Source of the DNA: Stutzerimonas xanthomarina DSM 18231
GTDB taxonomy: Bacteria; Pseudomonadota; Gammaproteobacteria; Pseudomonadales; Pseudomonadaceae
Reading direction: 5' to 3'
NCBI RefSeq assembly: GCF_900129835.1
Contig: NZ_FQXA01000001.1
Coordinates: 310,001-374,000, forward strand
DNA length: 64,000 nucleotides
Below, in pieces: positions 16,840 to 26,387 of the stretch. The notes beneath the pieces are model-generated. The model had not been told where the DNA came from, ran no database searches, and saw only the letters and a list, made by a program, of their open reading frames with translations. The position numbers and the translations under genes were made by a program. The first letter of the stretch is position 1. Each line of letters begins with the position of its first letter.

Positions 16840-18312
16840 TCAGCGGAACGGCGGCTCGTCGAAACTGCGCAGCTTGCGTGAGTGCAGCGAGTTGAGCTGG
16901 GTACGCAAGCGATCGAGCGCGGCGATGCCGATCTTCAGGTGCTGGGTCACGGCGCGCTCATAGAAGGCGTTGGCCGAGCCCGGCAGTTTGATCTCGCTGT
17001 GCAACGGCTTGTCCGACACGCAGAGCAGCGTCCCGTAGGGCACCCGCAGGCGATAGCCCTGAGCCGCGATGGTGCCGCTTTCCATATCCACCGCCACCGC
17101 GCGGGAGAGGTTGATCAACGGCCGTTCCTGCGCCCAGCGCAATTCCCAGTTGCGATCATCGTAGGTCAGCACCGTACCCGTGCGCAGGCGCCGCTTGAGC
17201 GCTTCGCCCTGCTCACCGGTCACTTGCGCCGCCGCTTCCTGCAGCGCCTGCTGCACCTCAGCCAGCGCCGGTAGGGGAATATGCGGCGGCAATACCCGAT
17301 CGAGAATCCCATCACGGCGCATGTACGCGTGGGCCAGCACGTAGTCGCCGATGGATTGCGACTGCCGCAGCCCGCCGCAGTGGCCGATCATCAGCCAGCA
17401 GTGCGGGCGCAGCACTGCCAGGTGATCGGTGATGTTCTTGGCGTTCGATGGGCCGACGCCAATGTTGACCAGGGTGACGCCGTCGCCATCCTTGGCCTGC
17501 AAGTGATAGGCCGGCATCTGGTAGCGGTGCCAGAGCACACCACCGATGATCGACTGAGCCTCGCCCTCCTCCATGCCGCGTTCGATGATGATGTTGCCCG
17601 GCAGCACCATGCGCACGAAACGGGTGTCGTCGCGCAGCATGTCGAGGCCGTGGCGGATGAACTGGTCAACATAGCGGTGGTAGTTGGTCAACAGAATCCA
17701 CGGCTGCACATGCCGCCAGTCGCTGCCGGTGTAATGCACCAGCCTACGCAGCGAGAAATCCACCCGCGCACCGTCGAACAGCGCCAGCGGATAGGGATCG
17801 GCATGCTCCCAGTCATAGAGGCCGTCGGCGATGTCATCGGTAGCGGCGGACAAGTCGGTGCTGGGGAACACACGCGCCAGCTCTGCGGCGGTCACGCCTG
17901 TGCCGGCCAGCTCATCGCCCTGCTCGATCACGTACGGATAGGGAATGTTGCGCTCGCTGATGCCGACCTCGACCGTGACGCCGAAATCCGTAATCAACGG
18001 CTGCAGCTGGTCGAGCAGATAGCTGCGAAACGACGCCGGATGGGTCACGGTCACACTGTAGACACCTGGCGCCTGCACTTTTGCGTAGGCACGGGTCGAG
18101 GCCGGCACCTCGCCGTGGCACTCGTAGGTCAGGCGCAATTCGGGGTAACGGAACATCGCTCGCTCGGTCGCATCCGGCTCCTGACGCGACGCCACGTAAC
18201 GCTTCAGCGCCTGGTTCAAGGCGCGGGTGGCCTGCTGATGTAGCTCGGCAAGGTGGTCCACGGCCGCTTCAGCGCTGGTGGCAATGCGAAAATTCTCGCC
18301 TGCTGGATTCAT
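16840..18312 (-). CDS. amn: AMP nucleosidase
   Basis: A 490-residue cytoplasmic enzyme that hydrolyses AMP to adenine and ribose 5-phosphate, adjusting the adenylate pool. The N-terminal third is the regulatory AMP nucleosidase domain. The C-terminal part is a purine-nucleoside-phosphorylase fold with VNIGVGPSNAKNITDHL, MIGHCGGLRQSQSIGDYVLAHAYMR and AVDMESGTIAAQGYRLRVPYGTLLCVSDKP. The length is normal for the family. The order amn - acyl-CoA dehydrogenase - ladS - thiD follows P. aeruginosa, but here a MocR/dehydratase pair lies between. Confidence 0.95.
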   Translation of the reverse strand: MNPAGENFRIATSAEAAVDHLAELHQQATRALNQALKRYVASRQEPDATERAMFRYPELRLTYECHGEVPASTRAYAKVQAPGVYSVTVTHPASFRSYLLDQLQPLITDFGVTVEVGISERNIPYPYVIEQGDELAGTGVTAAELARVFPSTDLSAATDDIADGLYDWEHADPYPLALFDGARVDFSLRRLVHYTGSDWRHVQPWILLTNYHRYVDQFIRHGLDMLRDDTRFVRMVLPGNIIIERGMEEGEAQSIIGGVLWHRYQMPAYHLQAKDGDGVTLVNIGVGPSNAKNITDHLAVLRPHCWLMIGHCGGLRQSQSIGDYVLAHAYMRRDGILDRVLPPHIPLPALAEVQQALQEAAAQVTGEQGEALKRRLRTGTVLTYDDRNWELRWAQERPLINLSRAVAVDMESGTIAAQGYRLRVPYGTLLCVSDKPLHSEIKLPGSANAFYERAVTQHLKIGIAALDRLRTQLNSLHSRKLRSFDEPPFR

Positions 18313-18388
18313 GGTGGGTTTCCTTGTTCATTCGTTGAAAACATCTTGCCTGCTGTTCGATGACAGCGGTAGCACCGGATCGCTACGG

Positions 18389-19722
18389 TCATCGATCAGC
18401 TGCAGCAACTCGCAGCGCCAGTGCCTCCAGCCGCGCTTTCAATACCGCGAGGCTGGGCGCCGCAGTCAGACTCAGACGCAGGGCGTTGGGCGCGTCGTGG
18501 CCAACCGCGAAGGCCGCCGCCGCAGCCGCTTCGATCCCGGTTTCGCGGCACAGCACTGACAGATCTCTATCCTTTGCCAGCTCGAGCCACAGATGCGGCG
18601 AGGCAGGTGACGAGGTAGCACCAAGCAGTTTCTGCGCCAGCCGCCAGCGGCGGGTCATCTGTTCGCGCTGCCAGGCCAGCCGGCGCGCCGCAGTGCCGTC
18701 TTCGAGCCATTCACAAACGATCCGCAGGCACAGCGTCGACAAGGCCCAACTGGTAGCCTGTCTTTCCGGGTCGATACGCGACAGCCACTCCTCCGGCCCG
18801 GCAATGAAACCCAGCCGCAGGCCGGGCGCCACCGTCTTCGACAGGCTACTGACCAGCAAGGTGCGATCGGGCAGTGCCGCAGCTAGCGGAGACTCGTCGC
18901 CCAGCGCGCCGTAGATGTCGTCCTCGATGATCAGCAAGCCGCGCCGACGCGCCACGGCGGCAATGGCTTCGCGGCGCTGTTCATCCATGCTGACGCCGGT
19001 CGGGTTCTGCATGCAGGGGGTCAGCACGGCCACGCGCGCCGAGGTAGCTCGGGCCAGACGATCAAGATCGTCCGGCAGGATGCCGAACGCGTCCATCGCC
19101 ACCCCGTGCAGCGGCAGCCGCAATTGGCGCCCGGCGGCCTTGATGCCTGGCGAGGTCAGCGCTTCGACCAACACCGGCTCCCCCGGCTCGCATAAGCCGA
19201 TCAGCGCGGCGAACACGCCCTGCTGCGCGCCGGCGCAGAGCATCACCTGCTGCGGCGGGATCTCAAGCGCTCGTGCACGCAACCAGCTGCTCACCGCCAG
19301 TTGGCCACGCTGCAGACTGCGCGCTGAGGGGTAACCCTGCAGACTCGCCAGTTCTCCCGTCGCGCACAGTGCGGCCATGCTGCGCTGCATGTCGTCATCG
19401 GCTGGGTCGAGTATCGGAAGATTGGTCGACAGGTCGACCAGTTCCGGGTGCGCCTCCGGGGTTTTCAGCCGGAACAGGCTGGCCTCGCGGCTGCTGGCCA
19501 GCACGTAGGTACCGCCTCACCGCCCACCAGATGCCGGCGCGCCGCTTCTCGATAGGCCTGCATGGCGGTACTCGGATTTAGGCCGAGCGCCCAGGCCAAT
19601 CGGCGCTGCGGAGGCAGCCGATCGCCTGGCTTCAACTCGCCACTTGCGATTGCGGCTGCAATGACATCAACCAGCGCCAGGTAGCGCGGCTGATCACTTG
19701 ATTCGAGTGTGGGTAACCACAT
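18389..19722 (-). pseudogene. MocR/PdxR-type regulator (GntR helix-turn-helix plus aminotransferase fold), frameshifted
   Basis: Two overlapping frames make one MocR-type regulator. The upstream part (from ATG 19722) is a GntR winged helix: ALVDVIAAAIASGELKPGDRLPPQRRLAWALGLNPSTAMQAYREA. The downstream frame, open from 19516 to 18389, is a fold-type I aminotransferase domain with the PLP lysine in LLVSSLSKTVAPGLRLGF. The frames part after GAG at 19518-19516. There the family usually has G-E-V-G-R-G-T-Y-V, but only two bases separate GAG from GGT-ACC-TAC-GTG. A loss of 1 or 7 bases explains it. A TGA closes the second frame at 19519-19517. Such regulators are usually divergent from their target, here the dehydratase gene. 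A sequencing error is possible. Confidence 0.75.
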
Positions 19723-19758
19723 TGTTGGCCATGCAATATAAAGATTTACCCATACAAT
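19711..19758. promoter_or_regulatory. Shared control region of the MocR gene and the dehydratase gene
   Basis: The 81-base divergent space contains TACAAT (19753-19758) as a possible -10 for the dehydratase gene, with a poor -35. It also contains TATATT on the minus strand (19740-19735) for the regulator. Inverted GGGTAA (19711-19716) and TTACCC (19746-19751) arms could be operator halves. This is inference from position only. Confidence 0.35.
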
Positions 19759-19803
19759 GCCCGCCACCTAGGATCGACGTCAAACCCCGCCCAGGAGACT
19801 TCG

Positions 19804-20784
19804 ATGTTCGATCTACCGCAACTGCGTCAGGCAGCCGAATTGATTCGCCGGAGCGTACCGCCAACTCCGCAATATGCTTGGCCATTGCTGGCCGAGCGGC
19901 TTGGCTGTGAGGTTTGGGTCAAGCATGAGAACCACACCCCCGCTGGCGCCTTCAAGGTGCGCGGTGGCCTGCTCTATGTGCATGAGCTGATCAAGCGAGA
20001 ACCGCACCTGCTGGGTCTTATCACCGCGACCCGCGGCAATCACGGCATCAGCCTGGCAATGGCCGCACGCACGGCAGGCTTGTCACTGCAGGTCCTCGTG
20101 CCCGAGGGCAATTCCGCTGAGAAAAACGCCGCCATGCGCGCCTGTGGCGCCAAGGTCATCGAGTACGGTCGCGACTTCGATACCGCTCGTCAGCGGGCCG
20201 CAGCACTCGCCGAAACCAACGGCTGGCATTTTGTCCCGTCCCTGCATCCGGACCTGATCAGAGGCGTCGCCACCTATGCGCTGGAATTGCTCGAAGCGGT
20301 GCCGGATGTGCGCCGGGTCTATGTGCCCATCGGGCTCGGCTCGGGGATTTGCGGGATGATCCGCACCCGCGACCTGCTGGGTCTGGATACGGAGATCATC
20401 GGCGTGGTGTCCAGCGCGGCCGATGCCTACGCGCAGAGCTTCGAACAGGGGCGCATCGTCACCACCGAAACGGCTGACACCTTCGCTGACGGCATGGCCT
20501 GCCGAATGCCGGCGCCGGAAGCGCTGGAGATCATCCGCAACGGCGCCGCACGCATCGTGCGGGTCGACGATACCGAGGTCCGCCAAGCCATCGTCGCCTA
20601 CCACGAAGACACCCATAACCTCGCCGAAGGCGCCGGCGCTGCCGCGCTGGCAGCCGCGATGCAGGAGCGCGAGCACAACCGTGGCGAGCGGATTGGCATG
20701 GTGCTCAGTGGTGCCAACATCGACTGCGAGGTGTTGGCAGGGATTCTGGCTGAGCCGCATCAGGCAGCTGGCCAGAGCGTCTGA
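19804..20784 (+). CDS. PLP-dependent threonine dehydratase-like enzyme
   Basis: A 326-residue fold-type II PLP enzyme of the serine/threonine dehydratase family. The PLP lysine lies in HTPAGAFKVRGG near residue 52. The substrate loop is TATRGNHGISLAMA. The PLP phosphate-binding glycines are VPIGLGSGICGMI near 180. There is no C-terminal ACT regulatory domain, so it is the short catabolic type and not biosynthetic IlvA. Relatives deaminate L-threonine, L-serine or hydroxy-aspartate. It has a strong CAGGAG site. It lies divergent from the MocR-type regulator, the common arrangement for a regulated PLP-enzyme target. The true substrate is unknown. Confidence 0.85.
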   Translation: MFDLPQLRQAAELIRRSVPPTPQYAWPLLAERLGCEVWVKHENHTPAGAFKVRGGLLYVHELIKREPHLLGLITATRGNHGISLAMAARTAGLSLQVLVPEGNSAEKNAAMRACGAKVIEYGRDFDTARQRAAALAETNGWHFVPSLHPDLIRGVATYALELLEAVPDVRRVYVPIGLGSGICGMIRTRDLLGLDTEIIGVVSSAADAYAQSFEQGRIVTTETADTFADGMACRMPAPEALEIIRNGAARIVRVDDTEVRQAIVAYHEDTHNLAEGAGAAALAAAMQEREHNRGERIGMVLSGANIDCEVLAGILAEPHQAAGQSV

Positions 20785-20787
20785 ACC

Positions 20788-22437
20788 TCACTCGATAAAC
20801 GGCGCACTTCGCGCCAACAGCGCACTGATGTCGAGCCCGCGTGGCAGTGTGCCGAAGACCCGACCGCAGCCCTCCAGGCGGCTGGCAATGAAGGCGTCGG
20901 AAACGGCTTCATTGCCGGCTTCGAGCAGCAGCTTGGCCTGCAGCGCGACGGCAACGTCTTCGGTCAGCTGGCGGGCGCGGTACTGGATGTCGCCTTTATC
21001 GGCAAAAGCGGTTTGTAATCCGTTGATATGACGCTTCAAGCGCGTATCGCCATGACCGTCACCCAGCTCGGCGAACAGCACCTCGAGCACACCAGTTTCC
21101 TTCGACAGCGCGCGCAGTACGTCCAGGCACTGCACGTTACCCGAGCCTTCCCAGATCGAATTGACCGGCGCCTCGCGATAGAGCCGCGGCAGGATGGTGT
21201 CCTCGACGTAACCGGCACCGCCGAGGCATTCGCTGGCCTCGGCGACCATTTCCGGGGCACGCTTGCAGATCCAGTACTTGCCGATAGCGGTCACCAACCG
21301 GGCGAACTTTTCTTCTTGTTCGTCGAACGGGTGGTCCAGCGCGCGGCCCATGCGCATGGTCAGCGCCAACGCTGCCTCACTCTCCAATGCCAGATCGGCC
21401 AGCACGTTCTGCATCAATGGCTGTTCGATCAGGGCACGACCGCCCACCTGCCGATGCGTGCAATGGTGCATGGCCTGGGTCAGCGCTTGGCGCATCAATG
21501 AGCTGGAGCCGATCATGCAATCGAAGCGGGTCGAGGAAACCATTTCGATGATGGTCGGCACGCCGCGGCCTTCTTCGCCGATCATCCAGGCCAGTGCGCC
21601 GCGGTATTCGACTTCGCTCGAGGCATTCGACCAGTTGCCCAGTTTGTTTTTCAGCCGCTGGATATAGAACTGGTTACGGCTGCCATCGGGCCGATGCCGC
21701 GGCAGCAAGAAGCAGGACAGGCCTTTGTCGGTCTGCGCCAGGGTCAGAAAGGCGTCGCACATCGGCGCCGAGCAGAACCATTTGTGCCCGATCAGCTCAT
21801 ACGGCTGGCCGGGCCCGACCGCTCCGACGGCGTGTGCACGAGTGGTGTTGGCACGCACGTCGGTGCCGCCCTGCTTTTCGGTCATGGCCATGCCGATAGT
21901 GACGCCGCTTTTCTGCTCCATCGGCAGGTTGCGTGGGTCGTATTCCCGGCTGAGGATCTTTGGCAACCAGACGTCGGCAATTCCAGGCTGCTGTCGCAGG
22001 GCGGGAACGCTGGCGTAGGTCATGGTCAAGGGGCAGCTGCTGCCGGCCTCAGCCTGATTGTGCAAATACATCAAACCGGCACGCGCCACCTGGGCGCCGG
22101 ACTGCGGATCGGTCCAGGGCAGTGACGGGATGCCATGGGCAATTGCGGCACTCATCAGCTGGTGATAAGCCGGATGAAACTCCACCAGGTCAAGGCGGTG
22201 TCCGTAGCGGTCATGGCTCTTGAATACGGGCTTGTTCTCGTTGGCCAGAAATCCGGCCTCCATCAGCGCCCCACCGGCCAACGCGCCGTAAGCATCCAGT
22301 TGCGACTCGGCCCAGCCGCCCCGGTATCGCCGCACCCAGTCCTGCAGCGGCAGGTCGAGACGGTACAGGTTGGCACCGTCCAATGGCGGGACCTGATTCA
22401 GTACCTCGTGGGTTTCGGCGTATTGCTGCAGGCTCAT
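20788..22437 (-). CDS. AidB-like acyl-CoA dehydrogenase
   Basis: A 549-residue flavoprotein of the AidB/isovaleryl-CoA dehydrogenase group. FAD-binding stretches include CPLTMTYASVPALR, GMAMTEKQGGTDVRANTTRA and KWFCSAPMCDAFLTLAQ. The C-terminal domain carries CLGGAGYVEDTILPRLYREAPVNSIWEGSGNVQCLDVLR, the E. coli AidB pattern. AidB is induced in the adaptive response to alkylating agents and binds DNA; whether this protein does so is not shown. I start at 22437, not at an upstream codon near 22509, because GAGGAG precedes it and family members begin there. It ends three bases from the convergent dehydratase gene. Confidence 0.9.
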   Translation of the reverse strand: MSLQQYAETHEVLNQVPPLDGANLYRLDLPLQDWVRRYRGGWAESQLDAYGALAGGALMEAGFLANENKPVFKSHDRYGHRLDLVEFHPAYHQLMSAAIAHGIPSLPWTDPQSGAQVARAGLMYLHNQAEAGSSCPLTMTYASVPALRQQPGIADVWLPKILSREYDPRNLPMEQKSGVTIGMAMTEKQGGTDVRANTTRAHAVGAVGPGQPYELIGHKWFCSAPMCDAFLTLAQTDKGLSCFLLPRHRPDGSRNQFYIQRLKNKLGNWSNASSEVEYRGALAWMIGEEGRGVPTIIEMVSSTRFDCMIGSSSLMRQALTQAMHHCTHRQVGGRALIEQPLMQNVLADLALESEAALALTMRMGRALDHPFDEQEEKFARLVTAIGKYWICKRAPEMVAEASECLGGAGYVEDTILPRLYREAPVNSIWEGSGNVQCLDVLRALSKETGVLEVLFAELGDGHGDTRLKRHINGLQTAFADKGDIQYRARQLTEDVAVALQAKLLLEAGNEAVSDAFIASRLEGCGRVFGTLPRGLDISALLARSAPFIE

Positions 22438-22677
22438 ATCGGGTCTCCTCGGCAGATGCGGCAAGGGGCCCGACGGCATACCAGGGTTAGCGCCACTTAC
22501 CGCTGTCATGCGAATAAATCACCGGGCCGATGCGGACATCGTCTGGCGATCCCCGCCAGAGCAGTGAAGCACTCAGCTGTGCAGCGCTAAAGTGAGGTTT
22601 CGGCCAAAATCGGCGCGTTGCGGCCGCCAGCGCAGGTTGAAAGCTTGCACGCAGACGCCTGGCTTTGCGCTTTCGGC

Positions 22678-24618
22678 TCAGCCCAGCTCGACGGGCAGAA
22701 GCACCTGAAAACGACTGCCGCGACCCGGCACTGATTGGCAGGAAACCGTTCCGCCCTGCAATTCAACCAGCTGTTTGCACAGCGACAAACCGATTCCCAG
22801 CCCACCGTACGGGCGGGTCATGCTGCCATCAAGTTGGCGGAAGTACTGAAACAGCGAGTCATCCACAGGCGCTTCGAAGCCGACGCCCGTATCGATCACC
22901 GCCACATCGAGCATGTAACCGAGCGCAGCTTCGTAGCCGCTCACTGCAAGCGTGACGCCCCCGCGCAAGGTGAACTTGATGGCGTTGTCGAGCAGGTAGC
23001 CAAGGCTCTGTTTAAGCTTGCCGGCGTCGCCAACCAGTATTTCCGGTAGTAGGCCATCGAGCCTGAGATCAAAGCTCAAGCCCCTCATTGCGGCACGCGC
23101 TCCGTGCTCGGCGTAAAGCTCATCAGCGATCATCCGCACGCTGAACGGTTCGTTGCGCACCCGCAGCTTGCCCGCCTGCAGTTCGGTCAAGGCGAGGATG
23201 TCATTGACCAGTTGCATCATGTCACGCGCCGATCCGGTTGCGATCCGCTGGTAGTGCTCCAGCTCGCCGTTCAGTTCGAGCGTGCGCATCAGCTCAAGGC
23301 TGCCGAGCACGCCGTGCATGGGGGTGCGCAGCTCGTGAGTGACGTTGGCGAGGAACTGATCCTTGAGACGGTTGCTCTCGGCCAGTTCGCGGTTCATGGC
23401 TTCGAGTTTACGCCCGGTATCCATGAGCACCTGGGCACGCTCTTCCTTCATCATGTTGATCCGGTCGGCCAGGGCGAGCGACAACAGCGCCACCTCCAGC
23501 GCCGAGCCAATCTGGCCGGCGTACATGGTGATGAATGTATGCGGCAGGTAACCCAACACCATCAGCGTATTGATCTGCCCGCCTATAAGGAAGGCCGACC
23601 AAGCAATCAGGAAATAGCGCGCGACGCGCATCCCTCGATACCAGGCCACGATAGCGGCGACAAAAATCACCAGAATGAACCAGAGCGCGAGGAAGGTCGC
23701 CATCCGCAGCGCCAACGCGTAGCTGGAGGTCAGCGATACAACCATCGTCACCGCCCCCAGCCCCATCAGCAGCATCAGAGCACGGTCGATCCAGGGACTG
23801 TGCTCAGCAGTATGCAGAAAGCTGCGCGCGAACTGGCAGCCAAACAGCCCAGCCGCGCCAATCAGGAATGGCGTCGAGGCATTGGCCCACCACGGCCAGT
23901 TCGGCCAAAGATACTGCACACCCAGGCCATTGACCGAAACCTGATACAGGCCGAACGAGGCGATGTAGAGGATGTAATAGAGATAGCTGCGATCACGCAC
24001 GCTGAGGTAGATGAACAGGTTGTAGAACAGCATCACCAGCAACACGCCGTAGATGATCGCCAGCACATAGATGTGCCCGGATTGTTCTTCCACGTAGGCC
24101 ACCGGCGACCAAAGGGTCAGCGGGATCTGAATCGAGCCCTGACTTTCCAGGCGCAGGTAGATTCGCTGTGGCTGGTTAGGCGTTAGCTGCAGGTCGAACA
24201 GATGGTTGCGTTGCCTGATCTGGCGCTCATGGAACGGCAGCGCGTCGCCGCTCTGCTGGGCAAGGCGATAACCACCGCGAGCATCCGGCAGATAGAGGTC
24301 GAGACGGTCGAGCGGCGGATACGCCAGCTCCAGCCACCAGCGGCCGTGTTCGGCTGGCGGCTCGGCACGGTAGTTCAGATCGATACGCAGCCAGAACGCC
24401 GAGCGTGAGTAACCGGCATTGAGCACATCCTCATCGCTCTCGACGAAGCGCCCCGCGGCATCGAGCGCGACCACCTCTGCGATGGTGGCTTCGCGGCTGG
24501 GGTCCTCCAGCACCGCCATGACCTGGCCGAGTGGTAGACGCTGGGTATTGCTGTTGAGCTCGACGGCACCCGACATCGCGGGCAGCAGGGCGAGCAGGAG
24601 AAAGATAATAGGGTTCAT
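22678..24618 (-). CDS. ladS: LadS-like 7TMR-DISM sensor histidine kinase without receiver domain
   Basis: A 646-residue membrane kinase. A signal peptide (1-23) precedes a periplasmic DISMED2 sensor domain (about 25-170). Seven spans follow (about 185-385), then a HisKA helix with His in FLANVTHELRTPMHG and an ATPase domain (LLDNAIKF, DTGVGF, GGLGIGLSLCKQLVELQGG). It ends at LLPVELG with no receiver. It sits directly before thiD, the place of LadS (PA3974) in P. aeruginosa. LadS there carries a C-terminal receiver and feeds the GacS/GacA-Rsm pathway controlling biofilm and virulence. The name rests on architecture and position. Start: ATG 24618; 24633 is an alternative. Confidence 0.75.
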   Translation of the reverse strand: MNPIIFLLLALLPAMSGAVELNSNTQRLPLGQVMAVLEDPSREATIAEVVALDAAGRFVESDEDVLNAGYSRSAFWLRIDLNYRAEPPAEHGRWWLELAYPPLDRLDLYLPDARGGYRLAQQSGDALPFHERQIRQRNHLFDLQLTPNQPQRIYLRLESQGSIQIPLTLWSPVAYVEEQSGHIYVLAIIYGVLLVMLFYNLFIYLSVRDRSYLYYILYIASFGLYQVSVNGLGVQYLWPNWPWWANASTPFLIGAAGLFGCQFARSFLHTAEHSPWIDRALMLLMGLGAVTMVVSLTSSYALALRMATFLALWFILVIFVAAIVAWYRGMRVARYFLIAWSAFLIGGQINTLMVLGYLPHTFITMYAGQIGSALEVALLSLALADRINMMKEERAQVLMDTGRKLEAMNRELAESNRLKDQFLANVTHELRTPMHGVLGSLELMRTLELNGELEHYQRIATGSARDMMQLVNDILALTELQAGKLRVRNEPFSVRMIADELYAEHGARAAMRGLSFDLRLDGLLPEILVGDAGKLKQSLGYLLDNAIKFTLRGGVTLAVSGYEAALGYMLDVAVIDTGVGFEAPVDDSLFQYFRQLDGSMTRPYGGLGIGLSLCKQLVELQGGTVSCQSVPGRGSRFQVLLPVELG

Positions 24619-24881
24619 GAATAGACAGTCCATCGAGCTGCGCCAGAGGAACCCCCGTTCTCCTGAATGCACGCAGCCGAAGCTAAGTGCTGGCACTTTA
24701 ACATGGTTCTGACGCCACAGAATCGACGCCATGCGTGCCACCGGACGTATGTAATGGCAACCGCGAGCCGTGCCGGCGCGAGCTGCCCGGGAGGATTGGT
24801 GATAAGCTCGCACGCCATGAAAATCCGGCTGCGCCCAGCCTCGGCCGGACCCACTACACTATGACTCGGGGAACCCATTCG

Positions 24882-25676
24882 ATGTCCGGCCATTGCTCCC
24901 GCCCTGTCGTTCTTTGCCTTTCCGGCCACGACCCGAGTGGCGGTGCTGGGCTACAAGCCGACATCGAAGCGCTGTTCGCACAGGGCTGTCACGCCGCGCC
25001 AGCGGTTACCGCGCTCACCGTTCAGGACACCGTCAACGTCACCGACTTCCGCGTGCTCGACCGAGAATGGGTGCTGGCTCAGGCCTACGCCGTCATAGCC
25101 GATCTGCCGGTAGCTGCAGTCAAGCTGGGCATGCTCGGCTCGGTGGAGATGGTCGAGACGGTATTGGAAATCATGCAGAAGCTGCCGGGCGTTCCGCTGG
25201 TCTGTGATCCGGTACTGCGCGCGGGCGGCGGTGGCGCGCTGGGCAAGGACGACGTTGGCTACGCCATGCGCGCAAGGCTGTTCCCGGTGTCCACCATTGC
25301 CACACCGAACCTGCCCGAAGCCCGGATTCTTGCCGAGCTTCCGGAAGGCAGTGCCGATGAATGCGCGGAAAAGCTGTTGCCCTTCATCCGTCATTTGCTG
25401 ATTACCGGAGGCCATGGCGACGAGACCGAAGTCCACAACCGTCTCTACTCGCGCGATGGCAGCCGCTACGATTTCAGCTGTCAGCGCCTGCCCGGTAGCT
25501 ATCACGGGTCCGGCTGCACCTTGGCCAGTGCGTTGTCCGGACGGCTGGCGCTCGGCGAGGACCTGGCCAGCGCGGTGAAGTCCGCGCTCGATTACACCTG
25601 GCGCACTTTACGTGACGCCGAAGCGCCAGGCCGCGGTCAATACATTCCACGTCGTCTACCGCTGGACCTGGCCTGA
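24882..25676 (+). CDS. thiD: Hydroxymethylpyrimidine/phosphomethylpyrimidine kinase
   Basis: A 264-residue ribokinase-family enzyme that phosphorylates hydroxymethylpyrimidine twice in thiamine synthesis. The start CLSGHDPSGGAGLQADIEA, VKLGMLGS, VCDPVLRAGGGGALG and the anion-hole motif LPGSYHGSGCTLASALSG near residue 210 are diagnostic. The ATG at 24882 (GGGGA upstream) is preferred to one at 24861. thiE follows after 12 bases with GAGGAGG, so the two are coupled. I see no THI-box riboswitch ahead of it. Confidence 0.93.
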   Translation: MSGHCSRPVVLCLSGHDPSGGAGLQADIEALFAQGCHAAPAVTALTVQDTVNVTDFRVLDREWVLAQAYAVIADLPVAAVKLGMLGSVEMVETVLEIMQKLPGVPLVCDPVLRAGGGGALGKDDVGYAMRARLFPVSTIATPNLPEARILAELPEGSADECAEKLLPFIRHLLITGGHGDETEVHNRLYSRDGSRYDFSCQRLPGSYHGSGCTLASALSGRLALGEDLASAVKSALDYTWRTLRDAEAPGRGQYIPRRLPLDLA

Positions 25677-25688
25677 GGAGGCCATCCG

Positions 25689-26330
25689 ATGAAGGACACC
25701 ACCAAGCTGCGCGGCCTGTACGCCATCACCGACAGCAAGCTTCTCGGCGAGGAGCGCCTGCTGCCGTACGCGGAAGCCGCTGTCAAAGGCGGAGCTCGCC
25801 TGCTGCAGTACCGCGACAAATCCAGTGACGATACGCGCCGTTTGCGCGAAGCCGACGCTCTTCGCGAGATCTGCGGTCGTCACGGCGCGCAGTTGATCAT
25901 CAACGATGATGCTGAGCTTGCCGCCCGTCTAGGCGTCGGCCTGCATCTTGGCCAGGAAGACGGCTCGCTCTCGGTGGCTCGTGCGCTGCTCGGCCGCAAG
26001 GCCATCATTGGCGCAACCTGTCATGCTCGGCTGGATCTGGCTGAACAGGCGATCAGTGAGGGCGCCAGCTATATCGCGTTCGGCCGGTTCTTCGACTCCA
26101 ACACCAAGCCCGGCGCGCCCTCGGCTACGCCCGAACTGCTGGCAGAGGCGCGGCAGCGGTTCAGCGTGCCGATCACCGCGATTGGCGGCGTGACGCTGGA
26201 CAATGCGCCAGGCCTGATCGCCAAGGGCGCCAGTCTGATCGCCGTCGTCCACGCCTTGTTCGCTGCCGAGTCAGCCAGTGAAGTCGAACGCCGCGCGCAG
26301 GCTTTCAGCCAACTCTTCGCCATTGATTGA
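25689..26330 (+). CDS. thiE: Thiamine-phosphate synthase
   Basis: A 213-residue TIM-barrel enzyme that joins hydroxymethylpyrimidine pyrophosphate to thiazole phosphate. [62 protein letters not shown] and [28 protein letters not shown] are the expected strand-end motifs for phosphate, Mg2+ and thiazole binding. It forms an operon with thiD and probably reads into hemL 57 bases on. The gene has a full-length, normal domain. Confidence 0.95.
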   Translation: MKDTTKLRGLYAITDSKLLGEERLLPYAEAAVKGGARLLQYRDKSSDDTRRLREADALREICGRHGAQLIINDDAELAARLGVGLHLGQEDGSLSVARALLGRKAIIGATCHARLDLAEQAISEGASYIAFGRFFDSNTKPGAPSATPELLAEARQRFSVPITAIGGVTLDNAPGLIAKGASLIAVVHALFAAESASEVERRAQAFSQLFAID

Positions 26331-26387
26331 ACACAGCGCGGCTCATATCGCCGTGCCCCGCAAATTCTCCAGTATCGAGAGGCCTGT

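Noticed and set aside
17281..18243. 320-codon plus-strand frame opposite amn
   Set aside because: Shadow of amn; no ribosome-binding site and no recognisable domain.
22438..22677. Remnant of a receiver domain after the LadS-like kinase stop
   Set aside because: I read all three minus-strand frames; none shows the acidic DD pocket, the phospho-accepting Asp or the Lys of a receiver, and the gap is too short.
24681..24881. Thiamine pyrophosphate riboswitch before thiD
   Set aside because: I could not find the conserved CTGAGA and ACCTGA-type segments in the leader.
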